From Jejuia algarum (lineage in GTDB: Bacteria > Bacteroidota > Bacteroidia > Flavobacteriales > Flavobacteriaceae): a DNA stretch of 64,000 nt. The position numbers and the translations under genes are program-made. The stretch spans positions 186,001-250,000 of the forward strand of contig CANMAQ010000004.1 of assembly GCA_947495775.1 (NCBI GenBank). The letters are read 5' to 3'. Positions 16,830-25,304 of this stretch are shown piece after piece; position 1 is the stretch's first letter, and each line of letters starts with the position of its first letter. The notes below the pieces were generated by a model. The model worked only from the letters and a program-made list of their open reading frames with translations, was not told where the DNA came from and searched no databases.

Positions 16830-17624
16830 CTATGCTTTTATTTTAAAACTTTTTTTCTCAGTATCGAAAGTAATAATGTCTTCAGGGAATAAGGTGTTAA
16901 AAATGCCCTTTTCAATAAGCTTATGCGGGGTATCTGTAACTACAGCATCTGCGGTCATTACAATCATGGTATCACAGAGTTGAATGGCTAAATCGATGTC
17001 ATGGGAAGAAAATAAAATTGTTTTTCCAGTTTCTTTAGCCAATTTTTTCAGCAATTTAAATATAAGTGCTTTATGGTACAAGTCTAAATGTGAGGTAGGT
17101 TCATCCAGAATGATAATAGACGTGTCTTGTGCCAGTGCTCTAGCAATCATTACGTTTTGTAATTGTCCATCACTTAATTCAAAACATCTATTGTGTTTTA
17201 AATGCGTAATTCCTACCAAAGCAATAGCGCGATTGGTCATTGCAATGTCATTGTCGTGCAGAGTGCCCATCCAATTGGTATAAGGTTGTCTACCAAGCGC
17301 CACCAATTCAAACACAGATAAATTTTTAGAGGCTAAAGTTTCGGTTAAAACTAGGCTCATCTCTTTAGCTAAACTTAAAGCACTATAGTTTTGAAGCGCA
17401 ACGTTATGAAGGCGAATATGCCCAGAGAGTGGTTCTTGTACTTGGGTTAGTGTTTTTAAAAGTGTAGATTTTCCAATACCATTTCGACCTACAAGTCCTA
17501 TGAGTTCTCCTTTTTTAAGTTTAATAGTAATAGAGGACGCAATGGTTTGAATCTGTTTTTTAGAAGCATACCCAATAGACAGATCTTGGGTTTCTAGGAT
17601 GGGATGTTGCTCTATTTTTGTCAT
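16830..17624 (-). CDS. ABC transporter ATP-binding protein, iron-complex/cobalamin type
   Basis: 264 residues. Walker A GRNGIGKST at 46-54, Q-loop region in SLVLTETLA, signature LSDGQ (a variant of LSGGQ) followed by LQNVMIARAL, Walker B IIILDEPTSHLD and the switch His in SSHD. This is the FecE/BtuD class. It would power the permease encoded 27 bp upstream, with the solute-binding lipoprotein gene before that. The neighbouring cobalamin salvage genes favour corrinoid uptake (BtuD role), although siderophore uptake has the same architecture. It ends the operon and converges with cysC. Confidence 0.92.
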   Translation of the reverse strand: MTKIEQHPILETQDLSIGYASKKQIQTIASSITIKLKKGELIGLVGRNGIGKSTLLKTLTQVQEPLSGHIRLHNVALQNYSALSLAKEMSLVLTETLASKNLSVFELVALGRQPYTNWMGTLHDNDIAMTNRAIALVGITHLKHNRCFELSDGQLQNVMIARALAQDTSIIILDEPTSHLDLYHKALIFKLLKKLAKETGKTILFSSHDIDLAIQLCDTMIVMTADAVVTDTPHKLIEKGIFNTLFPEDIITFDTEKKSFKIKA

Positions 17625-17651
17625 TAACTGGTGTGCAAGGGTTTTATGGTA

Positions 17652-18683
17652 CTAAAATACCATTTTTCGTTGCTTTACTAATAACCAAATTACAATAGGA
17701 CCACCAATTAGAGCCGTAATCGCATTAATAGGAAGTGTGTAATCGCTGTTTGGCAGTTGTGCAATACTATCGCAAATAAGCATAACTATGGCACCAAATA
17801 AGAAAACAGCGGGTAATAGTATTTTATGATTAGAGGTTTTAAAGACTTGGCGTGTTATATGAGGAATGGCTAAGCCTATAAAAGCGATAGGTCCCGTAAA
17901 TGCCGTTAGTGTTCCTGCTAATAAACTGGTAGCGATAATGATGCGGAGACGTCCTCTTTTTAAATTAAGTCCTAAGCTTTTGGCATAATTATCCCCAAGT
18001 AATAGGCTATTTAATGTTTTTATAGCGCTAATGCTTATCAAAAGACCTATAGTATAAACGAGAGCCAACAGCGACAGCTCTTGCCAGGACAGGGTACCTA
18101 AACTACCAAATCCCCAAAAGAAATACTGTTGCAATTCTTCTGCAGAGCTAAAATAAGAAAGGACATTTACCACAGCAGATGAGATACTCCCAAACATAAG
18201 ACCTATAATTAAAATAGCCATAGTGTCTCTCACTTTAACAGAAACTAATACAACGCTTAAAAGCACTAAAAAACTTCCTAAAGTTGCCGCAATAACACTA
18301 CTCCACTGCGAAGCTAGTATTCCTAAACCAATGCCACCTAAAAGGGAGCCTCCCATGGTAACAATAGCAACGCCTAAACTAGCGCCAGAGGTAATCCCTA
18401 ATACAAATGGCCCCGCTAAAGGATTGCGAAACAACGTTTGCATTAATAGCCCAGAAATTCCTAGACCAGAGCCCACAATAATAGTGGTTAACGCTTTTGG
18501 CAAACGGTAGTCTAATACGATATGGCGCCAAGACAGGTGTTGCGAATTGCCAGTAAAGATGTCTAATAAAGCCTTGTTAGGAATAGATACAGAACCTAAG
18601 CTTAAGTTTAGGACAAAGCAAAACACTAGTCCTATAAAAAGACCTGAAAATAGAACTGGATATGGTAGTACAGGTAATTTCAA
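17652..18683 (-). CDS. FecCD-family ABC permease, probable cobalamin uptake
   Basis: 343 residues with about ten membrane helices and the family segments LGISGLLMQTLFRNPLA and GPIAFIGLAIPHITR, the latter forming the coupling loop with the ATPase. It is full length for BtuC/FecC permeases. The start is TTG at 18683, directly abutting the stop of the binding-protein gene (no gap), with no usable ATG for many residues, so translation is coupled. A BtuC role is inferred from the cobalamin genes that follow at 22-28 kb. Confidence 0.9.
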   Translation of the reverse strand: MKLPVLPYPVLFSGLFIGLVFCFVLNLSLGSVSIPNKALLDIFTGNSQHLSWRHIVLDYRLPKALTTIIVGSGLGISGLLMQTLFRNPLAGPFVLGITSGASLGVAIVTMGGSLLGGIGLGILASQWSSVIAATLGSFLVLLSVVLVSVKVRDTMAILIIGLMFGSISSAVVNVLSYFSSAEELQQYFFWGFGSLGTLSWQELSLLALVYTIGLLISISAIKTLNSLLLGDNYAKSLGLNLKRGRLRIIIATSLLAGTLTAFTGPIAFIGLAIPHITRQVFKTSNHKILLPAVFLFGAIVMLICDSIAQLPNSDYTLPINAITALIGGPIVIWLLVKQRKMVF

Positions 18684-19829
18684 TTAATCTAGGCGTTTAA
18701 AAAAGAAATTTTCATAATGCGGTAAGACCTCAGGGTGCGCTATATGGATAATATCTTTTAAAATAAGATCTGGCCGCAAGGGACCCAACTCGTAATAAAG
18801 TAATCCGCCTTCTGGACCTATATTTTTAGTATACGTATATATATTGTTAGTTTTAAAAGCATCAAAATAACGGTACCCCTTGTGTTGGGCGGTCATTTGC
18901 GCTTTAGACTTAAAAGATCCTGCGCCAATCCAAAGTGGCGCATGCTGCCCTTTTTCTAAAACGCTTTCAAAACTAAGATGTAAGCTCCCATTAGCTTCTG
19001 TGTCTTTCCATAAATAGCTTGTCTGCGCATCCTCTAAATATTTGGCCACGTAACTGCGTCCACCAGGTATGTTCCAGACGTCTTTAAACAAAGACCCAGA
19101 AAAGACCACAGGTTTTGTCTTAACCGTAGCCGCTAAAGCTTTTGTTTTTTCGTAGTTTTTTGCAATGGTAGTAAAAATGCTGTCTGCTGTTTGTGCTTTA
19201 TCAAAAAAAGCAGCTACAAATTTAAGCCATTCTGCACGTCCAAGAGGATGGCTTTCGGTCCAAGCACCATTTAAAACCACCGGAATACCAAATTTTTCTA
19301 TTTGATTAAGCTTTTTATGGTGGCCATTTACAGAAAACCCAATGACTAAATCGGGTTGCAACTCTAATAGCAATTCCATATTAAGTTCTAAATCATTATT
19401 TAGATCTTTTACAGCACCTTGGGCTATCCGTGCTCTGGTTTTTTTAGAAGAGATGTATTTGGTATTAGGAAACCCCACTAATGTGGTATCTACGCCCAAA
19501 TATTCTAAAGCGGGAATTAGGGTAGAAGAGAGCACAACTATTTTTTTTATAGGAAGTTGTATCACCGTAGCATTTTTAGAATTTCCTGTAAAATGCTGAT
19601 TGGGCTTTACTACTATGTATTTAAAACTCTGGGTACTCTTAGGCCAAGGAGAGGTTACTGTAATTATTTTATGCGTTGGAAAATCTTTAATACTGAAGCC
19701 TTTGGCGTAAGCCAATGGTGTTGGTTTAAAACTAGTCACTTTAGGGGGAAGAGACTCAGGAGCTGTTGCTGTTTTTTTACAAGCTATTAAAAGCAGAAGA
19801 GTTAGTGTAAAAATAACAATACAACGCAT
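18684..19829 (-). CDS. Solute-binding lipoprotein of the cobalamin/iron-complex ABC transporter
   Basis: About 381 residues from ATG at 19829; a TTG seven codons earlier is also in frame. The signal peptide ends in LLIACKK, a lipobox. The body has the two Rossmann lobes of class III (BtuF/FhuD) binding proteins: IKKIVVLSSTLIPALEYLG, LNMELLLELQPDLVIG, and later the SVLEKGQHAPLWIG segment. It would capture the ligand in the periplasm and hand it to the permease encoded immediately downstream. No riboswitch is visible upstream of this operon, unlike the receptor gene at 26163, so it may be regulated differently. Confidence 0.9.
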   Translation of the reverse strand: MRCIVIFTLTLLLLIACKKTATAPESLPPKVTSFKPTPLAYAKGFSIKDFPTHKIITVTSPWPKSTQSFKYIVVKPNQHFTGNSKNATVIQLPIKKIVVLSSTLIPALEYLGVDTTLVGFPNTKYISSKKTRARIAQGAVKDLNNDLELNMELLLELQPDLVIGFSVNGHHKKLNQIEKFGIPVVLNGAWTESHPLGRAEWLKFVAAFFDKAQTADSIFTTIAKNYEKTKALAATVKTKPVVFSGSLFKDVWNIPGGRSYVAKYLEDAQTSYLWKDTEANGSLHLSFESVLEKGQHAPLWIGAGSFKSKAQMTAQHKGYRYFDAFKTNNIYTYTKNIGPEGGLLYYELGPLRPDLILKDIIHIAHPEVLPHYENFFFKRLD

Positions 19830-20044
19830 ATTTAGGGTTTGAAACCTCAAAGGTCTTTAATTTTTTTGTAATACCATATACAGATGACTTAAAAAAGATT
19901 TTTTTGATGTAGGGTTTAAAGTCGTAAGGTGTTTTTATAAAACTCATTATCTAGATGAGATAGAGGATGGCGAATAACAAGGACTAGAACTAAATTAGGG
20001 CATTGTATTTTAAGTTTATGATAATGCTAAGCGTTACCATAATA

Positions 20045-20118
20045 TTTAAACTGAGAAAATGGTAGGGGTATGAGGTGTTCAATTCTCATGACGAAACTTT
20101 AATGCGCAAACTAAATTA
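20045..20118 (+). repeat. Decayed copy of the interspersed palindromic repeat
   Basis: This segment aligns with the right half of the repeats at 44727 and 47452. AATTCTCATGACGA (20081-20094) is identical to 44849-44862 and its flanks match partly (GAAAATGG, CTTTAATGC). The left half and the terminal AACCC/GGGTT are not recognisable, so it looks like a degraded remnant. Confidence 0.45.
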
Positions 20119-20225
20119 AGCCCTAAAATTAGCAATAACAGTCTTCTGTTTTAAAAATTAGAATACAAACGCTATAGGTATGTATTTAAAACTAGTGTTG
20201 TTGGAAAATGATTTCGTAATTATCG

Positions 20226-20275
20226 AAATGAGCAAAAGAGCGCCTAAATGAGCAAGTGCCTATCAAAATGAGCAA
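20226..20275 (+). promoter_or_regulatory. Three direct repeats with exact 20-nt phase
   Basis: AAATGAGCAA occurs at 20226-20235, 20246-20255 and 20266-20275. The starts are exactly 20 nt apart, which puts all three on nearly the same face of the helix. An ATTTCG-N7-CGAAAT palindrome (20211-20229) overlaps the first copy. The array lies 44 bp upstream of a TAnnTTTG element and 130 bp upstream of the 371-residue lipoprotein gene. The position fits an activator site. Confidence 0.65.
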
Positions 20276-20318
20276 AAAAACACGCTTTTTGAGTTAGCGT
20301 TTAGATCTAGTTTGATAG

Positions 20319-20326
20319 TAATTTTG
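20319..20326 (+). promoter_or_regulatory. Promoter -7 element
   Basis: TAATTTTG matches the Bacteroidota -7 consensus TAnnTTTG. No good -33 TTG is present at 17-23 bp (TTAG at 20294 is the nearest), which fits dependence on an activator bound at the phased repeats upstream. The 5' leader would be about 70 nt. Confidence 0.45.
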
Positions 20327-20404
20327 TACTCGTAATTACAAATAATACAATTTCCTTTTTTGATCAATTAGGAACTAAACATTTTAACTTTTAAACAAAT
20401 AATT

Positions 20405-21520
20405 ATGAAATATTTTAACATTAGAAACATGGCATTGTTCTCTATGGGAATTCTTTTGCTAAACTCTTGTGAAACAGAGGATGAGCTGGAACAAGGGACA
20501 GGACTAGACTCAGAAGTAACTACAACAGAGGGGCAAGTTGTAGAAGTGACTACAACAGATGGCCAGATTATAAAGATTATAGACCACATAGGGGTAACAA
20601 AAGATTTAGAGCCTCAAGGCGCATCGGTTAGTGGTAAGATATTAAAGATTAAAGATAATTTCGAAACTGAACTTGTAACTATAGATGAAGCTTTTTTAGA
20701 AAGTATGGGTGGAGAATGGACAACTAGAAGTAAAAATCTTGATCGTTTCAAAGTGGAGAGAGAGACAAAAGATAAACCAGATGCGGTTTGTTTTTCTCCT
20801 TCGTATAACAGATCGAACAGACAGCCAATAGGGGTATTCCCTTTTGATACGTATCGTACCTTTCCTAACGTATGTAAAGAAGCTATATTGAAAGATAACC
20901 CAGCGCAGTTTAAGATGGTATTTAAAAAATTCGGAAAATCGTCGAAATTTGTCGCTATAGGACCTGTTAGAATCGAATCCGTTAAAAACAGAACCAATGA
21001 TACAAATAAAAAAGTTAGTAGAACCTTAAAACATAAAGTGACGACTGAAACCTTTACAGAAGTAACTAATGTGTCAGAAACAAATATCTCTGGTTCGAGT
21101 AATTATACAATAAAATTACCAGAGGTTGGAAATTTATCGATAAATTTTTCGAAACAAACAAAGACTTCAAAGAAAACGGTGAGATCTAAAAAACAGACTA
21201 GTACAGACAAACCAAGAAGAACATTTAGTATAGGTAAGCAAATGATATGCCAGTTTATATTACGAAGTCAATTACAAAGGCAAAATACTACATATATAGG
21301 GTCGTTGAGATTCCGAGGCAATGTAGGTGCTTACTATAAAAAAGGGAAGAAGCAACCAGTTCGAAAACTGGGGGTTCCAACATCTAATTTTTTCTATCAA
21401 AGCACTACAGGAAAAGGAAGGCAATACACAAAAAACATTACTGTTAGCAATATTGTAAGGGTATTTGAATGGAGTCAGAATGATTGTGATAGAATACAAC
21501 CTAAAAAGGTTCAAAGATAA
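20405..21520 (+). CDS. Lipoprotein with aerolysin/ETX-MTX2-like region
   Basis: 371 residues. The signal peptide ends in LLLNSC (Cys22), so it is a lipoprotein. Residues 23-70 are acidic and Thr-rich. From about 200 to 320 the sequence is dominated by Ser/Thr alternating with hydrophobic residues (TTETFTEVTNVSETNISGSS, NLSINFSKQT). A basic region and FSIGKQMICQFILRSQ then YIGSLRFRGNVG follow. This order, an amphipathic Ser/Thr hairpin and then a strand ending in a Gly-x-Phe-x-Gly turn, is how ETX/MTX2 aerolysin-type pore formers look. I infer that fold; no diagnostic motif proves it. Cys residues at 128 and 152 may pair. A strong hairpin follows the stop. Confidence 0.5.
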   Translation: MKYFNIRNMALFSMGILLLNSCETEDELEQGTGLDSEVTTTEGQVVEVTTTDGQIIKIIDHIGVTKDLEPQGASVSGKILKIKDNFETELVTIDEAFLESMGGEWTTRSKNLDRFKVERETKDKPDAVCFSPSYNRSNRQPIGVFPFDTYRTFPNVCKEAILKDNPAQFKMVFKKFGKSSKFVAIGPVRIESVKNRTNDTNKKVSRTLKHKVTTETFTEVTNVSETNISGSSNYTIKLPEVGNLSINFSKQTKTSKKTVRSKKQTSTDKPRRTFSIGKQMICQFILRSQLQRQNTTYIGSLRFRGNVGAYYKKGKKQPVRKLGVPTSNFFYQSTTGKGRQYTKNITVSNIVRVFEWSQNDCDRIQPKKVQR

Positions 21521-21539
21521 ATAATTTAAATTATAATAT

Positions 21540-21568
21540 AATACCCGAATTTATTGGATTCGGGTATT
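21540..21568 (+). terminator. Stem-loop terminator
   Basis: A perfect 11-bp stem (21540-21550 with 21558-21568, AATACCCGAAT arm) and 7-nt loop, 19 bp past the lipoprotein stop. The downstream run is AT-rich rather than pure T, so termination may be partial and some read-through into the thioredoxin-like gene is possible. Confidence 0.6.
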
Positions 21569-21608
21569 ATAAATTTATTATAAATCGAAACAATATAATT
21601 TTAATAAA

Positions 21609-22232
21609 ATGCGTAAAGAATATATAAGATATAGTATCAAATTAAAATTAGTTTTAATTTTGGGGATTAGTTTTATAATAGGAGCTTGTGCTGATAAAAC
21701 TTCAAAAGAAACAGTAAAATTAGTAGATCATAAAATGACAAACGCTGTTATTCCTAAAGGGCCTTATAGGAGACTCGAGCCAGAATTTGATGGTAATGGG
21801 CTTAAGTTACCAGCGGCACCATTAGTAGGCGTATTGGATCCTGAAGGCGATCTTTTTACATTAAATACTTTATCTAAGGCAAAATATGCTTTGTTGGTAT
21901 TTACAGATAGAGACTGCTCGCATTGCGAAGCGTTTTATCCAGAATTGCAGTTGTTTTCGCAGAAAAATGATAGTATAGAGTGCGTTGTAGTGCAAATTAA
22001 TTCTACAGCAAAAGATATAAAGGCATTTAAAAGTAGTAACGGCTACCGTTTTAAAATGCTGGAGGGGAATCTCGACGTTTTCGAACGCTATGAAGTAGAT
22101 AGTACTCCAAATAGTTTTCTATTAGATAAAGAGAATAACATTGTAAATATTGGCACCCCTACTACAGCAGATGAAATTGATGAATTTGTTGTATTGAGAA
22201 ATAAAGAGGCAGATGCAGAAGGTCTAGAATAA
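21609..22232 (+). CDS. Thioredoxin-like lipoprotein (TlpA type)
   Basis: 207 residues. The signal peptide ends in IGAC (Cys27), so it is anchored after export. The thioredoxin fold carries the redox motif CSHC in TDRDCSHCEAF near residues 97-107, and DSTPNSFLLD has the cis-Pro of the fold. A periplasmic thiol-disulfide reductase or a cytochrome-maturation-like role is expected. It lies 40 bp behind the hairpin that follows the aerolysin-like lipoprotein gene and could share its transcript by read-through. That protein has few cysteines, so a direct client relation is only a guess. Confidence 0.85.
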   Translation: MRKEYIRYSIKLKLVLILGISFIIGACADKTSKETVKLVDHKMTNAVIPKGPYRRLEPEFDGNGLKLPAAPLVGVLDPEGDLFTLNTLSKAKYALLVFTDRDCSHCEAFYPELQLFSQKNDSIECVVVQINSTAKDIKAFKSSNGYRFKMLEGNLDVFERYEVDSTPNSFLLDKENNIVNIGTPTTADEIDEFVVLRNKEADAEGLE

Positions 22233-22322
22233 ATCTAGGCCTATTTTAATGTATATATTGAAATTTAGAGCGCGTAGTATTCAAAACTCAAAATTTAACC
22301 CATATAGTCATAAAAATTAAAA

Positions 22323-22982
22323 GTGGAAAAATTCTTATGCTCTTGGAGCGGTGGTAAAGACAGCTGTTATGCCTTTTATAAAGCGAAAGCATTAGGGGAT
22401 GCACCTACGGTACTTTTAAATGTGATGAACGCATCTGGAGATAGATCGCGTTCTCATGGTATTCCTAAAGCACTATTAGAAGCACAAGCACAAGCCATAG
22501 GCGTGCCCATACATTTTTTTAACAGTACTTGGGAGGCTTATGAGGTGAATTATATAGAACATTTACAAGCCATTGCAAAACAGTATCCCATTACCTATGC
22601 TGTTTTTGGAGATATTGATATTGCAGCACATCGAGCTTGGGAAGAAAAAGTGGCTTCGGCAGCAGGTTTGAAAGCGGTCTTGCCTTTATGGCAAGGGGAC
22701 CGAAAGGCATTGGTTCTAGAAATGATTGCAGTAGGTATAGAGGCGATTATTGTCTCTTGCAATGCCACTTTGGGTGCCGATTTTTTGGGACGTCCCATTA
22801 ATTTAGAAACTTTAAAAGCATTAGAAGCAGCAGGCGTAGATGTTTGTGGCGAAAATGGAGAATTCCATACACTGGTGGTAAATGCACCTTTCTTTAAAGC
22901 AGGCCTGAAAGTTCGTATTCGTTCCAAAACCATAGCACCAATCAGTAATTATCATTTTGCGAACTTAGAACTTGATGTTTGA
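22323..22982 (+). CDS. DUF71/COG2102 (Dph6-like) ATPase, probable B12-salvage subgroup
   Basis: 219 residues, adenine nucleotide alpha hydrolase fold. The PP-loop SGGKDSCYA lies at 9-17, and the second family motif is VSCNATLGADFLGR with ENGEFHT near the C-terminus. Eukaryotic and archaeal Dph6 amidates diphthine, but bacteria lack diphthamide. Comparative genomics of this family (de Crecy-Lagard and colleagues) defined a subgroup linked to B12 salvage, and the location next to cobCSTU fits it. The start is GTG at 22323; it gives the correct N-terminus directly before the PP-loop. Its end overlaps the convergent cobC by 18 bp. The exact reaction is unproven. Confidence 0.85.
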   Translation: MEKFLCSWSGGKDSCYAFYKAKALGDAPTVLLNVMNASGDRSRSHGIPKALLEAQAQAIGVPIHFFNSTWEAYEVNYIEHLQAIAKQYPITYAVFGDIDIAAHRAWEEKVASAAGLKAVLPLWQGDRKALVLEMIAVGIEAIIVSCNATLGADFLGRPINLETLKALEAAGVDVCGENGEFHTLVVNAPFFKAGLKVRIRSKTIAPISNYHFANLELDV

Positions 22983-23531
22983 AATTAATTCTAAAGTACC
23001 CTTCGTTAATTTTAAAGAAAAAACATCGCCGTAATGTACTGGAATAGCAAACGAATCTTTTAAAGACATGTTAAGCAGTTGAGAGAGTACGGCTCTTATG
23101 GGGCCTGCATGTGTAACGATAATGAGAGGCTGTTTAGATGCAGAAGCTGTAAGTTCTGAAATGCATTGCCAAACCCGAGTACTTAATGCCGTATAAGATT
23201 CACCGTTTGGAGTTGCCACGTTAACAAAGTCGGTCATCCAAGGTGCCATTGCATCTTGAGAAATAGCATCCCAAGGGAGAAGTTCCCAATCTCCAAAATC
23301 AAGTTCCATTAATCTAGGGTCGACCGTAATTGCAGCGTTACAGGCCTTCGCTAAAATGGCACAACGTTTTAGAGGGCTAGTGTAAACTTTACAAGAGGTA
23401 TAATTAGGAATTTGAGACCGTACAGTCTCAATGTCTTCCATGAAATTGGCCTCTAAATCAATATCACTTTGGCCATAGCAGATGCCTTTCGGTAGGGCAG
23501 GCTTGGTATGTCTTACGAGATAAACGTCCAT
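22965..23531 (-). CDS. cobC: Alpha-ribazole-5'-phosphate phosphatase (histidine phosphatase family)
   Basis: 188 residues. LVRHTKP at 5-11 holds the phospho-accepting His. YTSPLKRC carries the second Arg, MELDFGDWE the acidic residue and VTHAGPIRA the second His, all in the standard order of the phosphoglycerate-mutase-like fold. In this cluster the role is removal of phosphate from alpha-ribazole phosphate or adenosylcobalamin phosphate. It is the last gene of the cobU-cobT-cobS-cobC operon, overlapping cobS by 19 bp. Its 3' end overlaps the convergent DUF71 gene by 18 bp. Confidence 0.92.
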   Translation of the reverse strand: MDVYLVRHTKPALPKGICYGQSDIDLEANFMEDIETVRSQIPNYTSCKVYTSPLKRCAILAKACNAAITVDPRLMELDFGDWELLPWDAISQDAMAPWMTDFVNVATPNGESYTALSTRVWQCISELTASASKQPLIIVTHAGPIRAVLSQLLNMSLKDSFAIPVHYGDVFSLKLTKGTLELISNIKF

Positions 23532-24277
23532 AGTACACTTAAACTGATATAGAATACAACTTCAGATAGTTGTTGCACAGCACCAGCGCAGTCTCCTGTC
23601 TGGCCACCGAGCCATTTTTTAAATTTTAGACCTAAATAGACCTTAGAAAGGTAACAAGGAATCAAAGTAAGGAATACTAAAGGGGTTTTAAAAGAGAAGA
23701 GTGGTAAGATTCCAAAACACGCACTTGTAATAAGCATGCCTGTACTTAAAGGTTTAGCAGCAGGTTTGGCTTTACTGTCTTCGGTATCTCTAACGTAAGG
23801 ATGGGTGTAAATGAGAGTGGTTGCTATAAAACGACTTACACTATGTCCTGAAATTAGAGCGTATACTATAAGTGGCGTTGCTGTATCTCTAAGTGCAGTA
23901 AACTTTAGAGCCAGTATTATAATGAGACCAACAGTGCCGTATGTACCTAAGCGTGAATCTTTCATAATGAGAAGTATTTTTGCTTTTGTCCAGCCGCCAC
24001 CTAAGCCATCGCAAACATCGGCAAAACCATCTTCATGAAAAGCACCTGTTGTATATAGAGTTGCGGCCATACTTAACAGAATAGCAATATCTTTAGAGAG
24101 AATAAAGGTACTTATATAAAATACCAAAGCCCCAATGCCGCCGACAATCCAACCGACTAATGAAAAATATTTAGCGCTTTGTTTTAGAAATTCAGGATCG
24201 TGATTCACCCATTTCGGACACGGAATACGGGTAAAGAACATGAGGGCTGTTAAAAGAATTTGGAACTCTCTTTTCAT
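23513..24277 (-). CDS. cobS: Adenosylcobinamide-GDP ribazoletransferase (cobalamin synthase)
   Basis: 254 residues, polytopic inner membrane protein with about six helices. HEDGFADVCDGLGGG, with its acidic cluster for Mg, and KDSRLGTYG are the CobS signatures. It joins adenosylcobinamide-GDP and alpha-ribazole (phosphate) in the last step of nucleotide loop assembly. Length is normal. It overlaps cobT by 4 bp (ATGA) and cobC by 19 bp, so it is translationally coupled to both. Confidence 0.95.
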   Translation of the reverse strand: MKREFQILLTALMFFTRIPCPKWVNHDPEFLKQSAKYFSLVGWIVGGIGALVFYISTFILSKDIAILLSMAATLYTTGAFHEDGFADVCDGLGGGWTKAKILLIMKDSRLGTYGTVGLIIILALKFTALRDTATPLIVYALISGHSVSRFIATTLIYTHPYVRDTEDSKAKPAAKPLSTGMLITSACFGILPLFSFKTPLVFLTLIPCYLSKVYLGLKFKKWLGGQTGDCAGAVQQLSEVVFYISLSVLWTFIS

Positions 24278-25302
24278 ACGTCGGTAGCGGTATCTTCACT
24301 TATGCCAGCACTTTCAAAACTCGCCATGTGGTTTAAAAAATTAACAGCAGCTTGAAGCAATGGCATTGCTAATGCCGCTCCCGTACCTTCGCCTAAGCGC
24401 AAGCCCAAATGCAATAAAGGTTTTGCTTGTAAATGGTTTAGCATGCTTTCATGACCTTGTTCTTGAGAATTGTGAGCAAAAATACAATTGTCCAAGACTT
24501 TAGCATCCATAGCATGCGCTGCAAGCAAAGCAGCGGTTACGATAAAGCCATCTATAATGAGTATCATGTTTAATTCTGAAGCTTTAAGTAGGGCGCCACA
24601 AAGCATGGCAATTTCGAAACCACCAAAACAGGCTAGGGCTTCTAAAGCAGATTTAGGCTTATGATGCTGGTACACTTTAGATAGAATATCTTTTTTGCGT
24701 TGCAGGCCTTTAGGGTCTACACCAGTACCTGTACCAACACAGGCCAAGATAGGCGTCTCTGTAAAGTAAGCCATTAGTAATGCTGCAGAAGAGGTGTTGC
24801 CTATACCCATTTCTCCAAACCCAATCGTATTTGTGCCATTTTTATGTATGGTATCCACAATGGCTTTCCCTTTTGCTAATGCCGCTTCACATTGGGAAAT
24901 GGACATTGCAGGGCTGTCTTCATAATTTTTAGTGCCAAAATCTATTTTAGCATTTATAATGGGCAACTCGGTTTCAAAAGTATGATTTACACCAGCGTCA
25001 ACAATTTTTAAATCGATCTGATTGGTGGTACTAAAAACATTAATAGCGGCGCCCCCATTTATAAAATTGTAGACCATTTGTGCGGTGACTTCTTGAGGAA
25101 AAGGATTGACCTCATTTTTTTGAGCGATACCATGATCGCCCGCAAAAACAACAATAGTAGGTGCAGTGAGTTGGGGCGAAGTCGTATGTTGTATACAGCC
25201 TATTTTAAATGCCAAATCTTCTAAAGCCCCTAAGGCTCCTAATGGTTTTGTTTTGGTATCTATTTTGTGTTGAAGGGCCTTTTTTAAAGTATCCGTTTGC
25301 AT
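24274..25302 (-). CDS. cobT: Nicotinate-nucleotide:dimethylbenzimidazole phosphoribosyltransferase
   Basis: 342 residues. FAGDHGIAQ, NFINGGAAINVF, GFGEMGIGNTSSAA and the C-terminal LRLGEGTGAALAMPLL with the catalytic Glu are all present, as in CobT. It activates the lower-ligand base to alpha-ribazole phosphate. No dimethylbenzimidazole synthesis gene (bluB, bza) is in the window, so the base may be imported or made elsewhere. Starts 2 bp after cobU and overlaps cobS by 4 bp. Confidence 0.96.
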   Translation of the reverse strand: MQTDTLKKALQHKIDTKTKPLGALGALEDLAFKIGCIQHTTSPQLTAPTIVVFAGDHGIAQKNEVNPFPQEVTAQMVYNFINGGAAINVFSTTNQIDLKIVDAGVNHTFETELPIINAKIDFGTKNYEDSPAMSISQCEAALAKGKAIVDTIHKNGTNTIGFGEMGIGNTSSAALLMAYFTETPILACVGTGTGVDPKGLQRKKDILSKVYQHHKPKSALEALACFGGFEIAMLCGALLKASELNMILIIDGFIVTAALLAAHAMDAKVLDNCIFAHNSQEQGHESMLNHLQAKPLLHLGLRLGEGTGAALAMPLLQAAVNFLNHMASFESAGISEDTATDV

Positions 25303-25304
25303 AA

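Noticed and set aside
19830..20404. Second cobalamin riboswitch upstream of the ABC transporter operon
   Set aside because: No B12 box or core element was found on the minus strand of this region.
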